Notes under the pieces: generated by a model
The model's input: only the letters and a program-made list of their open reading frames with translations
What the model was told of the DNA's origin: nothing
The model's database searches: none
Program-made: the position numbers and the translations under genes
Part shown: in pieces, positions 43,583-52,977 of the stretch
Layout: every line of letters begins with the position of its first letter
How positions within the stretch are numbered: the stretch's first letter is position 1
Source of the DNA: UBA5794 sp964196275
GTDB lineage: Bacteria; Actinomycetota; Acidimicrobiia; Spongiisociales; UBA5794
NCBI GenBank assembly: GCA_964196275.1
Contig: CAXMSN010000114.1
Location: 8,863 to 72,862 of the forward strand
Direction of reading: 5' to 3'
Length of the DNA: 64,000 nucleotides

Positions 43583-45766
43583 TTACGAGACCTTCTCTAG
43601 CGGTGCCCACGCGAGAAGGAGACGTTTCACGCCGGGGCCATCGAACGCTACGACGGCTTCGGCACGGTCACCGATGCCGACGATGTCGCGCACCGTGCCC
43701 TCTCCCCAATGGGTGTGCTTGACGCGGTCACCTGGCTCGATCTCGGAGTCCGATACGGTGCTCACCGGTGATCGTGCTTCCATCGTTGCGCTTCGGCGTA
43801 CGCGCTTTGCCTTCTTCACCAGATGTTCGGGGATCTCCGACAGGAACCGGCTCGGGCCGTTGAAGTTGTTCTGGCCCCAGAGATTCCGACTCCACGCACG
43901 GGTGAGATACAGATTCTCCTCGGCCCTCGTCAGGCCGACGTAGCAAAGTCTCCGCTCCTCCTCGAGTTCCTTGGGATCGCCGAGGGCGCGCATGTGCGGG
44001 AACACGCCGTCCTCGAGGCCCGTAAGGAACACCACGGGATACTCAAGGCCTTTTGCGTTGTGGAGTGTCATCAGCGTCACAGCGTCGTCCGATGTCCTCG
44101 AATCGGCGTCTGCCACAAGGCTGATCGCCTCAAGGAACATCTCGAGCTTCCCGGTGCCGTCGAGGGCGTTCCAATCACTGGGACCCATCGATGCTGGCCC
44201 GGTCTCCTCGAACTCGCCAGCAGCAGTCAACAGTTCCTTGAGGTTCTCTTCCCTGCCCATCGCTTCGATCGACCGCTCCGCACGGATCATGTCCATGTAC
44301 CCGGTGTCGTTCAGGACCGAGTCGACGGCAGCGGCAGGACCGAGCGCGGCCTTGGTGGCGATCACGTCTGTCAGCGCGACGAACTCAAGGATCGACTTCT
44401 GGGCCCGGGGTGTGAGTTGGTCGATCTCATCGGCCCTCCGAAGCGCATCGGCGAACCCGATGCCGTTGTTCTGTGCGAAACGGTCGACATGGGCGACGCT
44501 CGTATCACCGATCTTCCGGCTGGGTACGTTGATGATCCGCTTCACCGCAACCTGATCGTCAGGGTTCACGACGGCTCGCATATAGGCGAGAGCATCCTTG
44601 ACCTCTTTGCGGTCGTAGTACTTGAGCCCACCGACAACTTGATAGTGCGTGCCGAAACGGACGAAGAGTTCCTCGATCACTCTCGACTGAGCATTGGTCC
44701 GATAGAACACAGCGACGTCGCTGAGACGCTTCCCATCGTCCTCCAGCCTGGCGATCTCCTCTGCGATGTACGCAGCCTCCTCGTGCTCATCCTCACCCTC
44801 GAAGAGGACGATCTGCTCACCGGCTCCCTCGTCGGTCCAGAGCTTCTTCGGTTGCCGTTCCGTGTTGTTGACGATCACGGAGTTCGCCGCGTCGAGGATC
44901 GTCTGCGTTGACCGATAGTTCTGCTCGAGCAGGATCAGCCTCGCATCCGGATAGTCCTTCTCGAAGGCCATGATGTTCCGCATATCGGCACCTCGGAACG
45001 CATAGATCGACTGATCCGAGTCTCCGACGACACAGACGTTCTTGTGCCTGTCCGCAAGGAGCTTCACGAGCATGTACTGGGCGTGGTTCGTGTCCTGGTA
45101 CTCGTCAACGAGGATGTACCGGAACTGCGTCTGCCACCGATCGAGAACCGCAGGGAAAGCCTGGAGCAGCTCGACGGTGAGGGTCAGGATGTCATCGAAG
45201 TCGACCGCCGAAGCCTCAACCAGACGCTGCTGGTAGAGGCGGTACACGTCGGCGACTTGCTCGTGGTAGTAGCCATCGCCTCCTGCAGCGAAGGACTCGT
45301 AATCGATGAGCTCGTTCTTGGCCTTCGAGATCGTTCCCTTGATCTGTCTCGGTGGGAAACGCTTCGTGTCCATATCGAGGTCCTTCATCACCATCGTGAT
45401 AAGCCGTGTCGAATCGGCATCGTCGTAGATCGAGAACGAACCGCGATACCCGAGGCGATGGATCTCCTGTCGGAGGATCCGGACGCACGACGAGTGGAAG
45501 GTGGACACCCACATGCTGCGTGCAACACCACCGACGAGTTGCCCAACACGCTCCTTCATCTCGCCCGCAGCCTTGTTTGTGAACGTGATGGCGAGAATGT
45601 CGTACGGAGAGACACCAAGGTCGCGGATGAGGTGTGCGATCCGGTACGTCAGCACCCGCGTTTTACCAGATCCGGCGCCCGCGATCACCAGAACTGGCCC
45701 TTCGGTGGCGGCAACGGCCTCGCGTTGAGTCGGATTAAGGTGCTCAAAGAGCGGGGATTCGGTCAC
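43583..45766 (-). CDS. pcrA: ATP-dependent DNA helicase PcrA/UvrD
   Basis: A 727-residue superfamily 1 helicase: LNPTQREAV, Walker A AGAGSGKT (29-36), DEYQDTNHAQY, VVGDSDQSIYAFRGAD, the VMTLHNAKGLEYPVVF-type motif and LCYVGLTRAEENLYL. It acts in nucleotide excision repair and replication restart. GTG at 45766 is the probable start because protein similarity begins there. A TACACT box at 45774-45779 would place the transcript start at the GTG, suggesting leaderless mRNA. Confidence 0.93.
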   Translation of the reverse strand: MTESPLFEHLNPTQREAVAATEGPVLVIAGAGSGKTRVLTYRIAHLIRDLGVSPYDILAITFTNKAAGEMKERVGQLVGGVARSMWVSTFHSSCVRILRQEIHRLGYRGSFSIYDDADSTRLITMVMKDLDMDTKRFPPRQIKGTISKAKNELIDYESFAAGGDGYYHEQVADVYRLYQQRLVEASAVDFDDILTLTVELLQAFPAVLDRWQTQFRYILVDEYQDTNHAQYMLVKLLADRHKNVCVVGDSDQSIYAFRGADMRNIMAFEKDYPDARLILLEQNYRSTQTILDAANSVIVNNTERQPKKLWTDEGAGEQIVLFEGEDEHEEAAYIAEEIARLEDDGKRLSDVAVFYRTNAQSRVIEELFVRFGTHYQVVGGLKYYDRKEVKDALAYMRAVVNPDDQVAVKRIINVPSRKIGDTSVAHVDRFAQNNGIGFADALRRADEIDQLTPRAQKSILEFVALTDVIATKAALGPAAAVDSVLNDTGYMDMIRAERSIEAMGREENLKELLTAAGEFEETGPASMGPSDWNALDGTGKLEMFLEAISLVADADSRTSDDAVTLMTLHNAKGLEYPVVFLTGLEDGVFPHMRALGDPKELEEERRLCYVGLTRAEENLYLTRAWSRNLWGQNNFNGPSRFLSEIPEHLVKKAKRVRRSATMEARSPVSTVSDSEIEPGDRVKHTHWGEGTVRDIVGIGDRAEAVVAFDGPGVKRLLLAWAPLEKVS

Positions 45767-45786
45767 CCAATCGAGTGTACCGAACA

Positions 45787-45807
45787 GCACGGACCACGGA
45801 CCACGGG
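45787..45807. repeat. Heptamer array (CCACGGA type) upstream of pcrA
   Basis: Three units: GCACGGA, CCACGGA, CCACGGG. The array ends 20 bases before the Rieske gene stop and lies where the -35 region of pcrA would be. Confidence 0.7.
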
Positions 45808-45826
45808 GTCGGGAAAGGCCGCTGAT

Positions 45827-46177
45827 CTACTCCACGTAGAGGGTGCCGTCGCGTTCGACTACCTGGCCACGTCCAAGCGGTAACACCAAGGTCAGAGCCT
45901 TGACCGCCATACCAAGCCCCGGGATCTTGGCGAAAATACCCTGGGGTCCACGCGTCATCCGGCCCGTTCGTGTGTCGTACTTCGCACCGTGCCATGGGCA
46001 CACCAGGCACGCGTCCTCGTCAATACTGCCGCTCGCGAGGTCCGCATAGAGGTGACGGCATCGCCGCGTGACCGCGAACAACTCGTCGTCCGCGTTGCCG
46101 ACAGCAAACTGTCCGGCTCCCTTCACCGTTCCCGGAGTCAACTCGGACGCTGACCCAACTTCGACTTCCTTGGACAT
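45827..46177 (-). CDS. Rieske-type [2Fe-2S] ferredoxin
   Basis: A 116-residue protein with the Rieske ligands Cys40/His42 (RRCRHLYADL) and Cys60/His63 (LVCPWHGAKYD). Such small proteins pass electrons to oxygenases or reductases, or act as the NirD-like subunit. The last 40 residues (GPQGIFAKIPGLGMAVKAL) are longer than the minimal domain. No oxygenase subunit lies next to it, so the partner is unknown. Confidence 0.88.
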   Translation of the reverse strand: MSKEVEVGSASELTPGTVKGAGQFAVGNADDELFAVTRRCRHLYADLASGSIDEDACLVCPWHGAKYDTRTGRMTRGPQGIFAKIPGLGMAVKALTLVLPLGRGQVVERDGTLYVE

Positions 46178-46247
46178 CCGCTCCCGCTTTCTCTAGCTGA
46201 TGTTCGGGTACGAGATGAGCCTACGCCACGGCGTGGAGCCGCGTTCC

Positions 46248-48875
46248 TCATGTTCGTTTCTGGAAGCAATCCGGCCAGAAACCCAAGGTCAGGCATGACA
46301 GAGAGCGCAGAGCTTCGCGGCGGCAACGGAGTACAGCAAGCCGGCCAGCCTCGGCCGGACGTGACCCGTTCGCCCAACACCCTCCAGGCTCGCTACGCTC
46401 GCCCGTCCTCCCTCTCAGGGAGAACAGATCGCCGGACCACTTCGTCCGCTTCCGGTCTGTGGTCTGTGGTCTGTTGTCTTCCGCTTCGATCAGGTCTCTC
46501 AGGGTCTCCACCAATGCTCCCTTGGCAAAATCAGACTTGTCGAAGAAGGCGTTGGCGCCAGCACGCTCGGCACGTTCGCGGTCCGCGTCGGATGCCACGC
46601 CAGAGAGCATGACGATTGGGATCTTCCCGTATCGCTGCCGCACCATGTGGACGAGCGCAACGCCATCAGCGCGCGGCATCGAGAAGTCGACGACCAGTGC
46701 GTCGGCTTCGAAATCTCCGAGCAGGCCCAGAGCCTCTGCAACGCTTCCTGCCGACATCGTCGCGAATCCGTGCGATGCAAGCACGCCAGAAACCACTTGC
46801 CGCACACCTTGGGAATCATCAACGACCAGAACCGTGTGCACGGCTGCAGAACCTCTGCCGTCATCGCCTCGCAGGTTCTCGGCCAGCCTGCTCGCGTTCA
46901 CGAGAAGAACGGTGTCATCACCACCGAGCAGGGCAACACCCGAGACGACCGAAGCACCAGAGAGAAGCGGTCCGAGGTCTTTCGTCGCGACTTCATGAAC
47001 GTCCAGAACCTTGTCAACCGAGAGGGCGATCGTCCCGGTCTGGCTCTGGATCACCATCACCTCTGACGGGAGTCCCTCGATCTCAAGCCCTGCCACCGTC
47101 GCGAACGAAGCGTACGGGATCGATTCTCCGCCATGGCTGATCGTGCTGCCCCGGCCGGAAACTTCGATCTCTACATCGCGGACCGAGAGGACCTCCGTAA
47201 CCGCCGATTGTGGAATGCCCCATGACCGCCCTCCTGCCAGGAACAACCTGGCAGGCTGTAACGCCCTGTGAGCAGGCAGCGTCACCGTGAAGGCGGTTCC
47301 GTCGGATGACGTTGCCATCGTGATCGTGCCGTACGCCTCCTCGACCGCTCTCGTAACTGCGGCGAGCCCGTCGCCGTCCCGAACGAATTCGGACGATCGA
47401 GGGTTTGTCGAGAAACCAGGAGAGAAGAGAACTGACCTGAGGTCCTCCGACGAAGGGTCGCCCTCAAGCATCTGGGTCCCGACTGCGGTCTCACGCACAG
47501 CAGTCCAATCGATCCCACCCCCATCGTCAGTGACAACCAGCGTGATGTGCTGGTCGTCCTTACCCATCGCGACGGAGACAGTCCCTGTCGATGGCTTGCC
47601 ACCGCTGGCTCGTTCAGCGGGTGCCTCGATACCGTGAACCACTGCGTTGACGATGAGCTGCCGGATGATCTCTCCGATCCGATCGACCAGCTGACGGTCG
47701 ACGATCGTTTCTTGACCTTCGACAACGAGTTCGACGGACTTCTCCGTCTTCTTCGACACGTACTTCAGCAGTTGCGGCAGCGTTGCAGCGAATCCGTCCA
47801 GGGAGACCATCGTGAGATTGAGTGCGTTCTCTTGCAGGTCTACGGCTGCCCTACGCACGGTCTCAAGTGACTCTATGGCGCTGTCAACGGCCGGAACCGT
47901 CTGCGAGCCACCCGATCGCAGCACCTGCAGGGCGAGACTCGTGACAGACTCGACATCGATACGAAGCGCTGCGACATCGTTGATCAGCCTGAACAGGCGC
48001 CCTGCGTTTACGGGAACCGACTCTTCCGCCGCCCATGTCTCCACGACCCCTACGAGTCCGCCGAGTCCGGATGGCGGGACCGCATCAGGGTCGAGAACGG
48101 ACCTCTGCGGCTCAAGGTACGAAAGGTCGACACTCAGTTCACTTCGGGCGGTCGCGGTCGGCTCATCGGGCTGTGGACGATGAGTCGACACCGCGGCCGC
48201 CTCAGTTCCGCCTGCGAAGGCAGATCTGATGATCTCTGGGGTAACGACATTCGAGGACAGCTTTCCGTCGGCATCGGGTTCGAACACGAGGGGATCCGCA
48301 GCGACGACATCGGAGCCGCCTTCGTCGGCATCTGATGCGGAGGCCACATCCTCGGTAGGTGCGACGGCAGGAGAGGTATCGGGCGCACCGTCCTCGTCAC
48401 TGGCGGGGTCCTGTGACACACTGGGCTCTGCGGTTTCTTCGGCAGGGGACGGGTCGTCTGGTTCGTCTTCATCAATCGGCTCAGGCAGCTCCTTAACCAT
48501 CGATGGATCTGCGATGAGCGTTCGCAGCGTGTCGATCGCCCCTGACACAGCGACCGCCGAGCCTCCGATTGCATCAGGCAGAGCGTCCGCGAGATGGGTA
48601 AGTGCCCTGCCCAGAAGTGGTGTCGGTGCAAGGTCACCATGCTGGATCCAGCGCCAGATCACCTCACAGGCCTCTCCACCCCTGGCGATGAGCTCGTGGC
48701 CCATGACACGTCCTGTGCCCTTGATCGTGTGGCCCTCACGCACCATCGTGCTTGCCAGTTCAGGGGTGACCGTGCCTTCGATGATCGAAGACGCGCCCGT
48801 TCGGAGACTCTCCGCACGTTCGGTCAGTTCCTCACGGAAGAGGGTGTCGAGATCTGGATTGTTTGTCACAGCCAT
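46248..48875 (-). CDS. Hybrid CheA-type histidine kinase with receiver domain and repeat-derived tail
   Basis: An 875-residue protein from MAVTNNPD. Domains in order: HPt (His in REGHTIKGTG), acidic low-complexity linker (about 140-220), CheA dimerisation/HATPase region (LIVNAVVHGIEAP, VTDDGGGIDW), CheW-like domain, and C-terminal receiver (VLVVDDSQ, phospho-Asp in VVDFSMP, MLSGV). This resembles PilL/ChpA-type kinases rather than chemotaxis CheA. No cheY, cheW, MCP or pil genes are adjacent. The receiver should end near AEDN; the last 74 codons (46251-46472) are translated intergenic repeat. Confidence 0.87.
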   Translation of the reverse strand: MAVTNNPDLDTLFREELTERAESLRTGASSIIEGTVTPELASTMVREGHTIKGTGRVMGHELIARGGEACEVIWRWIQHGDLAPTPLLGRALTHLADALPDAIGGSAVAVSGAIDTLRTLIADPSMVKELPEPIDEDEPDDPSPAEETAEPSVSQDPASDEDGAPDTSPAVAPTEDVASASDADEGGSDVVAADPLVFEPDADGKLSSNVVTPEIIRSAFAGGTEAAAVSTHRPQPDEPTATARSELSVDLSYLEPQRSVLDPDAVPPSGLGGLVGVVETWAAEESVPVNAGRLFRLINDVAALRIDVESVTSLALQVLRSGGSQTVPAVDSAIESLETVRRAAVDLQENALNLTMVSLDGFAATLPQLLKYVSKKTEKSVELVVEGQETIVDRQLVDRIGEIIRQLIVNAVVHGIEAPAERASGGKPSTGTVSVAMGKDDQHITLVVTDDGGGIDWTAVRETAVGTQMLEGDPSSEDLRSVLFSPGFSTNPRSSEFVRDGDGLAAVTRAVEEAYGTITMATSSDGTAFTVTLPAHRALQPARLFLAGGRSWGIPQSAVTEVLSVRDVEIEVSGRGSTISHGGESIPYASFATVAGLEIEGLPSEVMVIQSQTGTIALSVDKVLDVHEVATKDLGPLLSGASVVSGVALLGGDDTVLLVNASRLAENLRGDDGRGSAAVHTVLVVDDSQGVRQVVSGVLASHGFATMSAGSVAEALGLLGDFEADALVVDFSMPRADGVALVHMVRQRYGKIPIVMLSGVASDADRERAERAGANAFFDKSDFAKGALVETLRDLIEAEDNRPQTTDRKRTKWSGDLFSLRGRTGERSEPGGCWANGSRPAEAGRLAVLRCRREALRSLSCLTLGFWPDCFQKRT
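46378..46481. repeat. Composite palindrome plus heptamer array read into the kinase gene
   Basis: ACCCTCCAGGCTCGCTACGCTCG and the GTCCTCCCTCTCAGGGAG near-palindrome (copy F) are followed by GGTCTGT units at 46454-46474 and a decayed fourth. All of it lies inside the open frame of the hybrid kinase, downstream of the receiver domain. Confidence 0.8.
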
Positions 48876-48972
48876 GTGTACAAGCGATCGGTTCGAGTGC
48901 CTACCCAACCGATATCGGACGACGCGGCAAAGGTCTTAAGGACTATGACTAGTCACTGTCCGGTTTTCTGAC

Positions 48973-50541
48973 CTACTCCCACTCGATCGTGGCTGGAGGT
49001 TTCGATGAGATGTCGTATGCGACCCGGTTGATCCCCGGAACCTCGTTGATGACACGAGATGAGATCCGTGCCAGCAGGTCGTACGGGAGACGTGCCCAGT
49101 CGGCCGTCATCGCATCGTCAGAGGTCACTGCCCGCAGGATCAAGGGATACGCGTATGTTCTTCCATCACCCTGCACCCCAACGCTCTTTATCGCTGGCAG
49201 CACGCCGAACGACTGCCAGATGTCGTCGTACAAACCGGCGGCCCGGATCTCTTCAAGTACGATCACATCCGCAGCTCTGAGGATGTCGAGACGCTCCTTG
49301 GTGATGTCCCCGATGATGCGCACTGCGAGGCCTGGGCCCGGGAACGGCTGACGCCATACGATTTCGTTCGGCAGCCCGAGTTCCTCCCCGACACTACGAA
49401 CCTCATCCTTGAAGAGATCTCTCAGCGGTTCGACGAGATCGAATTGCATGTCGTCCGGAAGCCCGCCGACATTGTGGTGGCTCTTGATCTTTGCAGCGGA
49501 CTCAGTCCCGGACTCGATGACGTCTGGATACAGCGTTCCTTGGACGAGGAAATCGGCGTTCTCGATGCCCTCTGCGACCTCCTCGAAGACCCGGATGAAG
49601 GTCTCTCCGATGATCTTTCGCTTCTCCTCAGGGTCTGTGACACCCGCAAGAGCATCGAGGAATCGATCTTCAGCCTTCACGTGGATCAGATTCATCTTGA
49701 AGTGATCTCTGAACGTCTCCTCGACCTGCTCCCCTTCGCCGAGACGCATCAGACCGTGATCGACGAACACGCATACCAGTTGCTCGCCGATCGCCTGATG
49801 GACGATCGCTGCGGCGACCGACGAGTCGACGCCGCCCGACAGTCCGCATATCGCGATGCTGTCGCCGACAGCCTCGCGGATCGAGGCGACGGACTCATGG
49901 ATGATGCTGTCGTTCGTCCAGTCGGCCCGGGCCTCACAGGCGACGTGGAGGAAGTGCTCGAGTACTTCCTGGCCATGATCCGTGTGGTTGACCTCGGGGT
50001 GGAACTGGACACCGAACATCTTCCGGTCAACATCCTCCATTGCGGCTACCGCGGCGTCCGGTGTCGATGCCGTTACCGCAAAGCCGTCGGGTGCAACCGT
50101 CACGGCATCGTTGTGGCTCATCCAGACCGTCTGCGTGGCAGGCAACCCAGCGAACAGAAGGCGCTCGTCGCTCACCGTGAGGCTCGCAGGCCCGAACTCG
50201 GAAGCTCCCGTTGACCCGACCGTTCCGCCGAGCGATTGGGCGAGGAGTTGGTGGCCGTAACAGATGCCGAGGACCGGGATTCCTAGTTCGAAGATTTCAG
50301 GATCGACGTCGTAGAAGTCGTCTTCATGCACGGAGGCGGGACCACCGGACAAGATGATCCCGACAGGCGCATGTTCCATGACCTGGGTAGCGGTGATCTC
50401 ACGGGACACGATCTCGGAGAACACATGGGCTTCTCGCACCCGGCGTGCGATCAGCTGTGCATATTGCGCTCCGAAATCGACAACGAGGACCTTGTCGAAG
50501 TCCCCTTTCGACGCCTGACCTGTAACGGATCGCTCCGCCAT
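48973..50541 (-). CDS. guaA: GMP synthase (glutamine-hydrolysing)
   Basis: A 522-residue GuaA. The N-terminal glutaminase has the nucleophile Cys in GICYGHQ and the HPEVNHTDHG block. The ATP pyrophosphatase P-loop is GLSGGVDSSVA, and the dimerisation domain has RQPFPGPGLAVRI and the C-terminal KPPATIEWE. It converts XMP to GMP. Start at 50541, whose ATG overlaps the guaB3 stop. The frame stays open far upstream by chance within guaB3. Confidence 0.95.
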   Translation of the reverse strand: MAERSVTGQASKGDFDKVLVVDFGAQYAQLIARRVREAHVFSEIVSREITATQVMEHAPVGIILSGGPASVHEDDFYDVDPEIFELGIPVLGICYGHQLLAQSLGGTVGSTGASEFGPASLTVSDERLLFAGLPATQTVWMSHNDAVTVAPDGFAVTASTPDAAVAAMEDVDRKMFGVQFHPEVNHTDHGQEVLEHFLHVACEARADWTNDSIIHESVASIREAVGDSIAICGLSGGVDSSVAAAIVHQAIGEQLVCVFVDHGLMRLGEGEQVEETFRDHFKMNLIHVKAEDRFLDALAGVTDPEEKRKIIGETFIRVFEEVAEGIENADFLVQGTLYPDVIESGTESAAKIKSHHNVGGLPDDMQFDLVEPLRDLFKDEVRSVGEELGLPNEIVWRQPFPGPGLAVRIIGDITKERLDILRAADVIVLEEIRAAGLYDDIWQSFGVLPAIKSVGVQGDGRTYAYPLILRAVTSDDAMTADWARLPYDLLARISSRVINEVPGINRVAYDISSKPPATIEWE

Positions 50542-51698
50542 CAGCCCATCCCCACGCCCTGGGACCGTTGAAGCTGTTTGCCCTCTGTCTGGAGCGCCGG
50601 CGCCACCATGACTTCTGCCTTCTGGAATTCCTTGACCGTTTCGTAGCCCGTGGTGGCCATCGAGTGTCTCAGGCCGCCAAAGAGGTTGCGGCGACCATCG
50701 TTCTCGTGTGCAGGGCCGAGAAGGATCTCCTCGAGCGGACCGAGAGTCCCGGTCCGAACCCGCGATCCTCTGGGAAGCGTCGGATGGAAGGTGGCCATAC
50801 CCCAGTGGTAGCCCCCAGAAGGCGACTCTGAGCTCGCTGCGATCGGAGATCCGAGCATGACAGCGTCTGCGCCACATGCGATCGCCTTCGATATATCTCC
50901 GCCGGTTCGCATGCCACCGTCTGCGATGACATGAACGTACCTGCCCGTCTCTTCGAGATAGGACGTTCGAGCACCCGCCGCGTCCGCGATCGCTGTCGCC
51001 TGCGGCACTCCGATGCCGAGCACACCTCGGGTCGTACACGCCGCTCCGGGGCCGACACCCACGAGTACGCCAACGGCCCCTGTGCGCATGAGGTGCAACG
51101 CTCCCGAGTAGGAGGCACATCCACCGACGATCACCGGCATCTCCACGTCTCGGATGAACGTGAACAGATCGAGAGGCTCGACGCGTGACGAAACGTGCTC
51201 CGCCGACACAACAGTGCCCTGGATCACGAGCACATCGAGACCGCCAGCTTTGGCGTAATCGATGTACTTGGCGACGGTTGGAGGCGTAAGGCTGCCACAG
51301 GCAAGCACGCCGGCTTCCTTGATCTCCGCCACCCGCTGAGTTATGAGCTCCGGGATCACAGGAGCGTCGTACAGCTCCTGCATCCGTCTCGTTGCCTTCT
51401 CGTCGGACAGGTCGGCGATCTCGTTGTACACGGGAATCGGGTCCTCGTACCGGGTCCAAAGACCTTCAAGGTTGAGTGTGGCGAGGCCACCGAGTCGACC
51501 TATTTCGATCGCTGTCGTCGGAGTGACGGCTGAGTCCATGCCTGACGCCATCATCGGTAGGTCGAGCTTGAACGCATCGATCTCCCACGAAAGATCAACG
51601 TCCTCTGGGTCTCTTGTACGGCGTGACGGGACGATCGCTATGTCGTCGAACCCCCACGCACGGCGACCCGATTTTGCGATGCCGATCTCAATCTCCAC
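50541..51698 (-). CDS. guaB3: IMP dehydrogenase-family protein GuaB3
   Basis: A 385-residue TIM-barrel protein of the GuaB3 group typical of actinobacteria and cyanobacteria. It lacks CBS domains, has the phosphate loop IADGGMRTGGDISKAIACGADAVMLG-like and the active Cys in GVGPGAACTTRG. GuaB3 is distinct from true IMP dehydrogenase; a cyanobacterial member has been reported to act as GMP reductase. GTG start behind GAGAGG. Coupled to guaA by ATGA, so both act in guanine nucleotide balance. Confidence 0.9.
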   Translation of the reverse strand: MEIEIGIAKSGRRAWGFDDIAIVPSRRTRDPEDVDLSWEIDAFKLDLPMMASGMDSAVTPTTAIEIGRLGGLATLNLEGLWTRYEDPIPVYNEIADLSDEKATRRMQELYDAPVIPELITQRVAEIKEAGVLACGSLTPPTVAKYIDYAKAGGLDVLVIQGTVVSAEHVSSRVEPLDLFTFIRDVEMPVIVGGCASYSGALHLMRTGAVGVLVGVGPGAACTTRGVLGIGVPQATAIADAAGARTSYLEETGRYVHVIADGGMRTGGDISKAIACGADAVMLGSPIAASSESPSGGYHWGMATFHPTLPRGSRVRTGTLGPLEEILLGPAHENDGRRNLFGGLRHSMATTGYETVKEFQKAEVMVAPALQTEGKQLQRSQGVGMG

Positions 51699-51768
51699 GT
51701 CAGAACCTCTCTTTGGCGCCAGCGACAGCGGTTGACGGCATCGTACTAGTGACCACGTTTCACGCGGT

Positions 51769-52767
51769 CTATCGATACCGCTTGAGCCCAACGGCCTTTC
51801 GAACCTGCTCCTGATACGGCTGGACGAGCTCACTCGCCTTCCGACCCGAGTCCTTGAGCACCTGCCTGGCGTCACCGTTCGAGATGTTGTTGTAGGCATC
51901 CTTGATGGGCGCAAGCTCCTCAACGACGGTCTCGGCGACGGCCTCCTTGAACGCTCCGTACCCACCGTCGGCGTACTCGTCTACCAGCGATTCGACACTG
52001 CGGTTGGTGCAAGCGGCCATGATGTCGAGCAGGTTCGAGATACCAGGCTTGACTGCGATGTCGTAGCGAACCTCAGGATCACTGTCGGTGACGGCGCTCT
52101 TGATCCGCTTGCGGATCACATCGGCATCGTCGAGCAGGGAGATGCTGCTCTTCAATTGCGTATCGGACTTCGACATCTTCGACGTTGGATCTGTGAAGGA
52201 CATAACCCGTGCTGATGTCGCGGGCACGTACGCATCCGGGATGGGAAATACGTCGCCGTATCTGTTGTTGAAACGCTCGGCCAGGTCCCTTGTCACTTCC
52301 AGATGCTGACGTTGGTCGTCGCCGACCGGTACGAGATTTGCCCTGTACAGCAGTATGTCCGCGGCCATCAGGACCGGGTATGAGTACAGCCCGAGATTGG
52401 AGGCGTGACCGGCTTCCGTCTTGTCCTTGAACTGGGTCATCCGGTTGAGCACGCCCATCGGCATGAGGGTTCCGAGGATCCATGCAAGCTCTGAGTGCTC
52501 GGGAACCTGACTCTGTGTGTAGAGCAGCGATCTGTCGGAGTCGATCCCAAGAGCAAGCAGAACTTTGGCCGTGTTGATACGCGACTTCTCGAGTTCCACC
52601 GGGTCGTATTCGACTGTCATCGCATGGAGGTCGACGATGCAATAGATCGCGTCGTAATCGGCCTGGAGGCTCACCCAGTTCCGGAATGCGCCGAGGTAGT
52701 TGCCAAGGTGGATGTTTCCCGTTGGCTGTACGCCGGAAAATATCCGCTGCTTGGCTTCACCGCTCAC
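51769..52767 (-). CDS. trpS: Tryptophanyl-tRNA synthetase
   Basis: A 332-residue class I synthetase with RIFSGVQPTGNIHLGNYLGA (HIGH-type motif) and the KMSKS motif within DPTSKMSKSD. It charges tRNA-Trp. GTG at 52767 is the start: GAGGAGC precedes it at the proper distance. The open frame to 53121 runs through intergenic heptamer and palindrome repeats and should be excluded. Confidence 0.94.
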   Translation of the reverse strand: MSGEAKQRIFSGVQPTGNIHLGNYLGAFRNWVSLQADYDAIYCIVDLHAMTVEYDPVELEKSRINTAKVLLALGIDSDRSLLYTQSQVPEHSELAWILGTLMPMGVLNRMTQFKDKTEAGHASNLGLYSYPVLMAADILLYRANLVPVGDDQRQHLEVTRDLAERFNNRYGDVFPIPDAYVPATSARVMSFTDPTSKMSKSDTQLKSSISLLDDADVIRKRIKSAVTDSDPEVRYDIAVKPGISNLLDIMAACTNRSVESLVDEYADGGYGAFKEAVAETVVEELAPIKDAYNNISNGDARQVLKDSGRKASELVQPYQEQVRKAVGLKRYR

Positions 52768-52815
52768 GACGTGCTCCTCGTACGACCAACCGTAAGCGCC
52801 GACGGTAGTAGCTGA

Positions 52816-52956
52816 AGACAACAGACCACAGACCAGCAGAGGACTACGGACCACGGACCAGCATTGGCTCCGTCCCCCTTTCAAGGGGGACGGTCGAGCG
52901 CAGCGAGCCAGGGGGATGTCTGGTCGGACTTCGGATTTCGGACTTCCGACTTCGGA
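52816..52956. repeat. Longest repeat module: heptamers, palindrome, heptamers
   Basis: Seven in-phase heptads (52816-52864) drift from AGACAAC/AGACCAC to CTACGGA/CCACGGA. Next comes inverted copy G of the composite palindrome (perfect 11-bp arms, 52870-52893; flank to 52917). Five more heptads (52922-52956) follow: GGTCGGA, CTTCGGA, TTTCGGA, CTTCCGA, CTTCGGA. The module sits between divergent trpS and the cyclase gene. Confidence 0.9.
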
Positions 52957-52977
52957 TCTCTTCTGTACTGTGTGGCG

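Noticed and set aside
43823..44911. Long plus-strand open frame (362 codons)
   Set aside because: Antisense to pcrA, mirroring its codon bias.
50542..51459. Upstream extension of the guaA frame
   Set aside because: It lies inside guaB3 in another frame; GuaA similarity starts at 50541, where an ATGA overlap gives a natural start.
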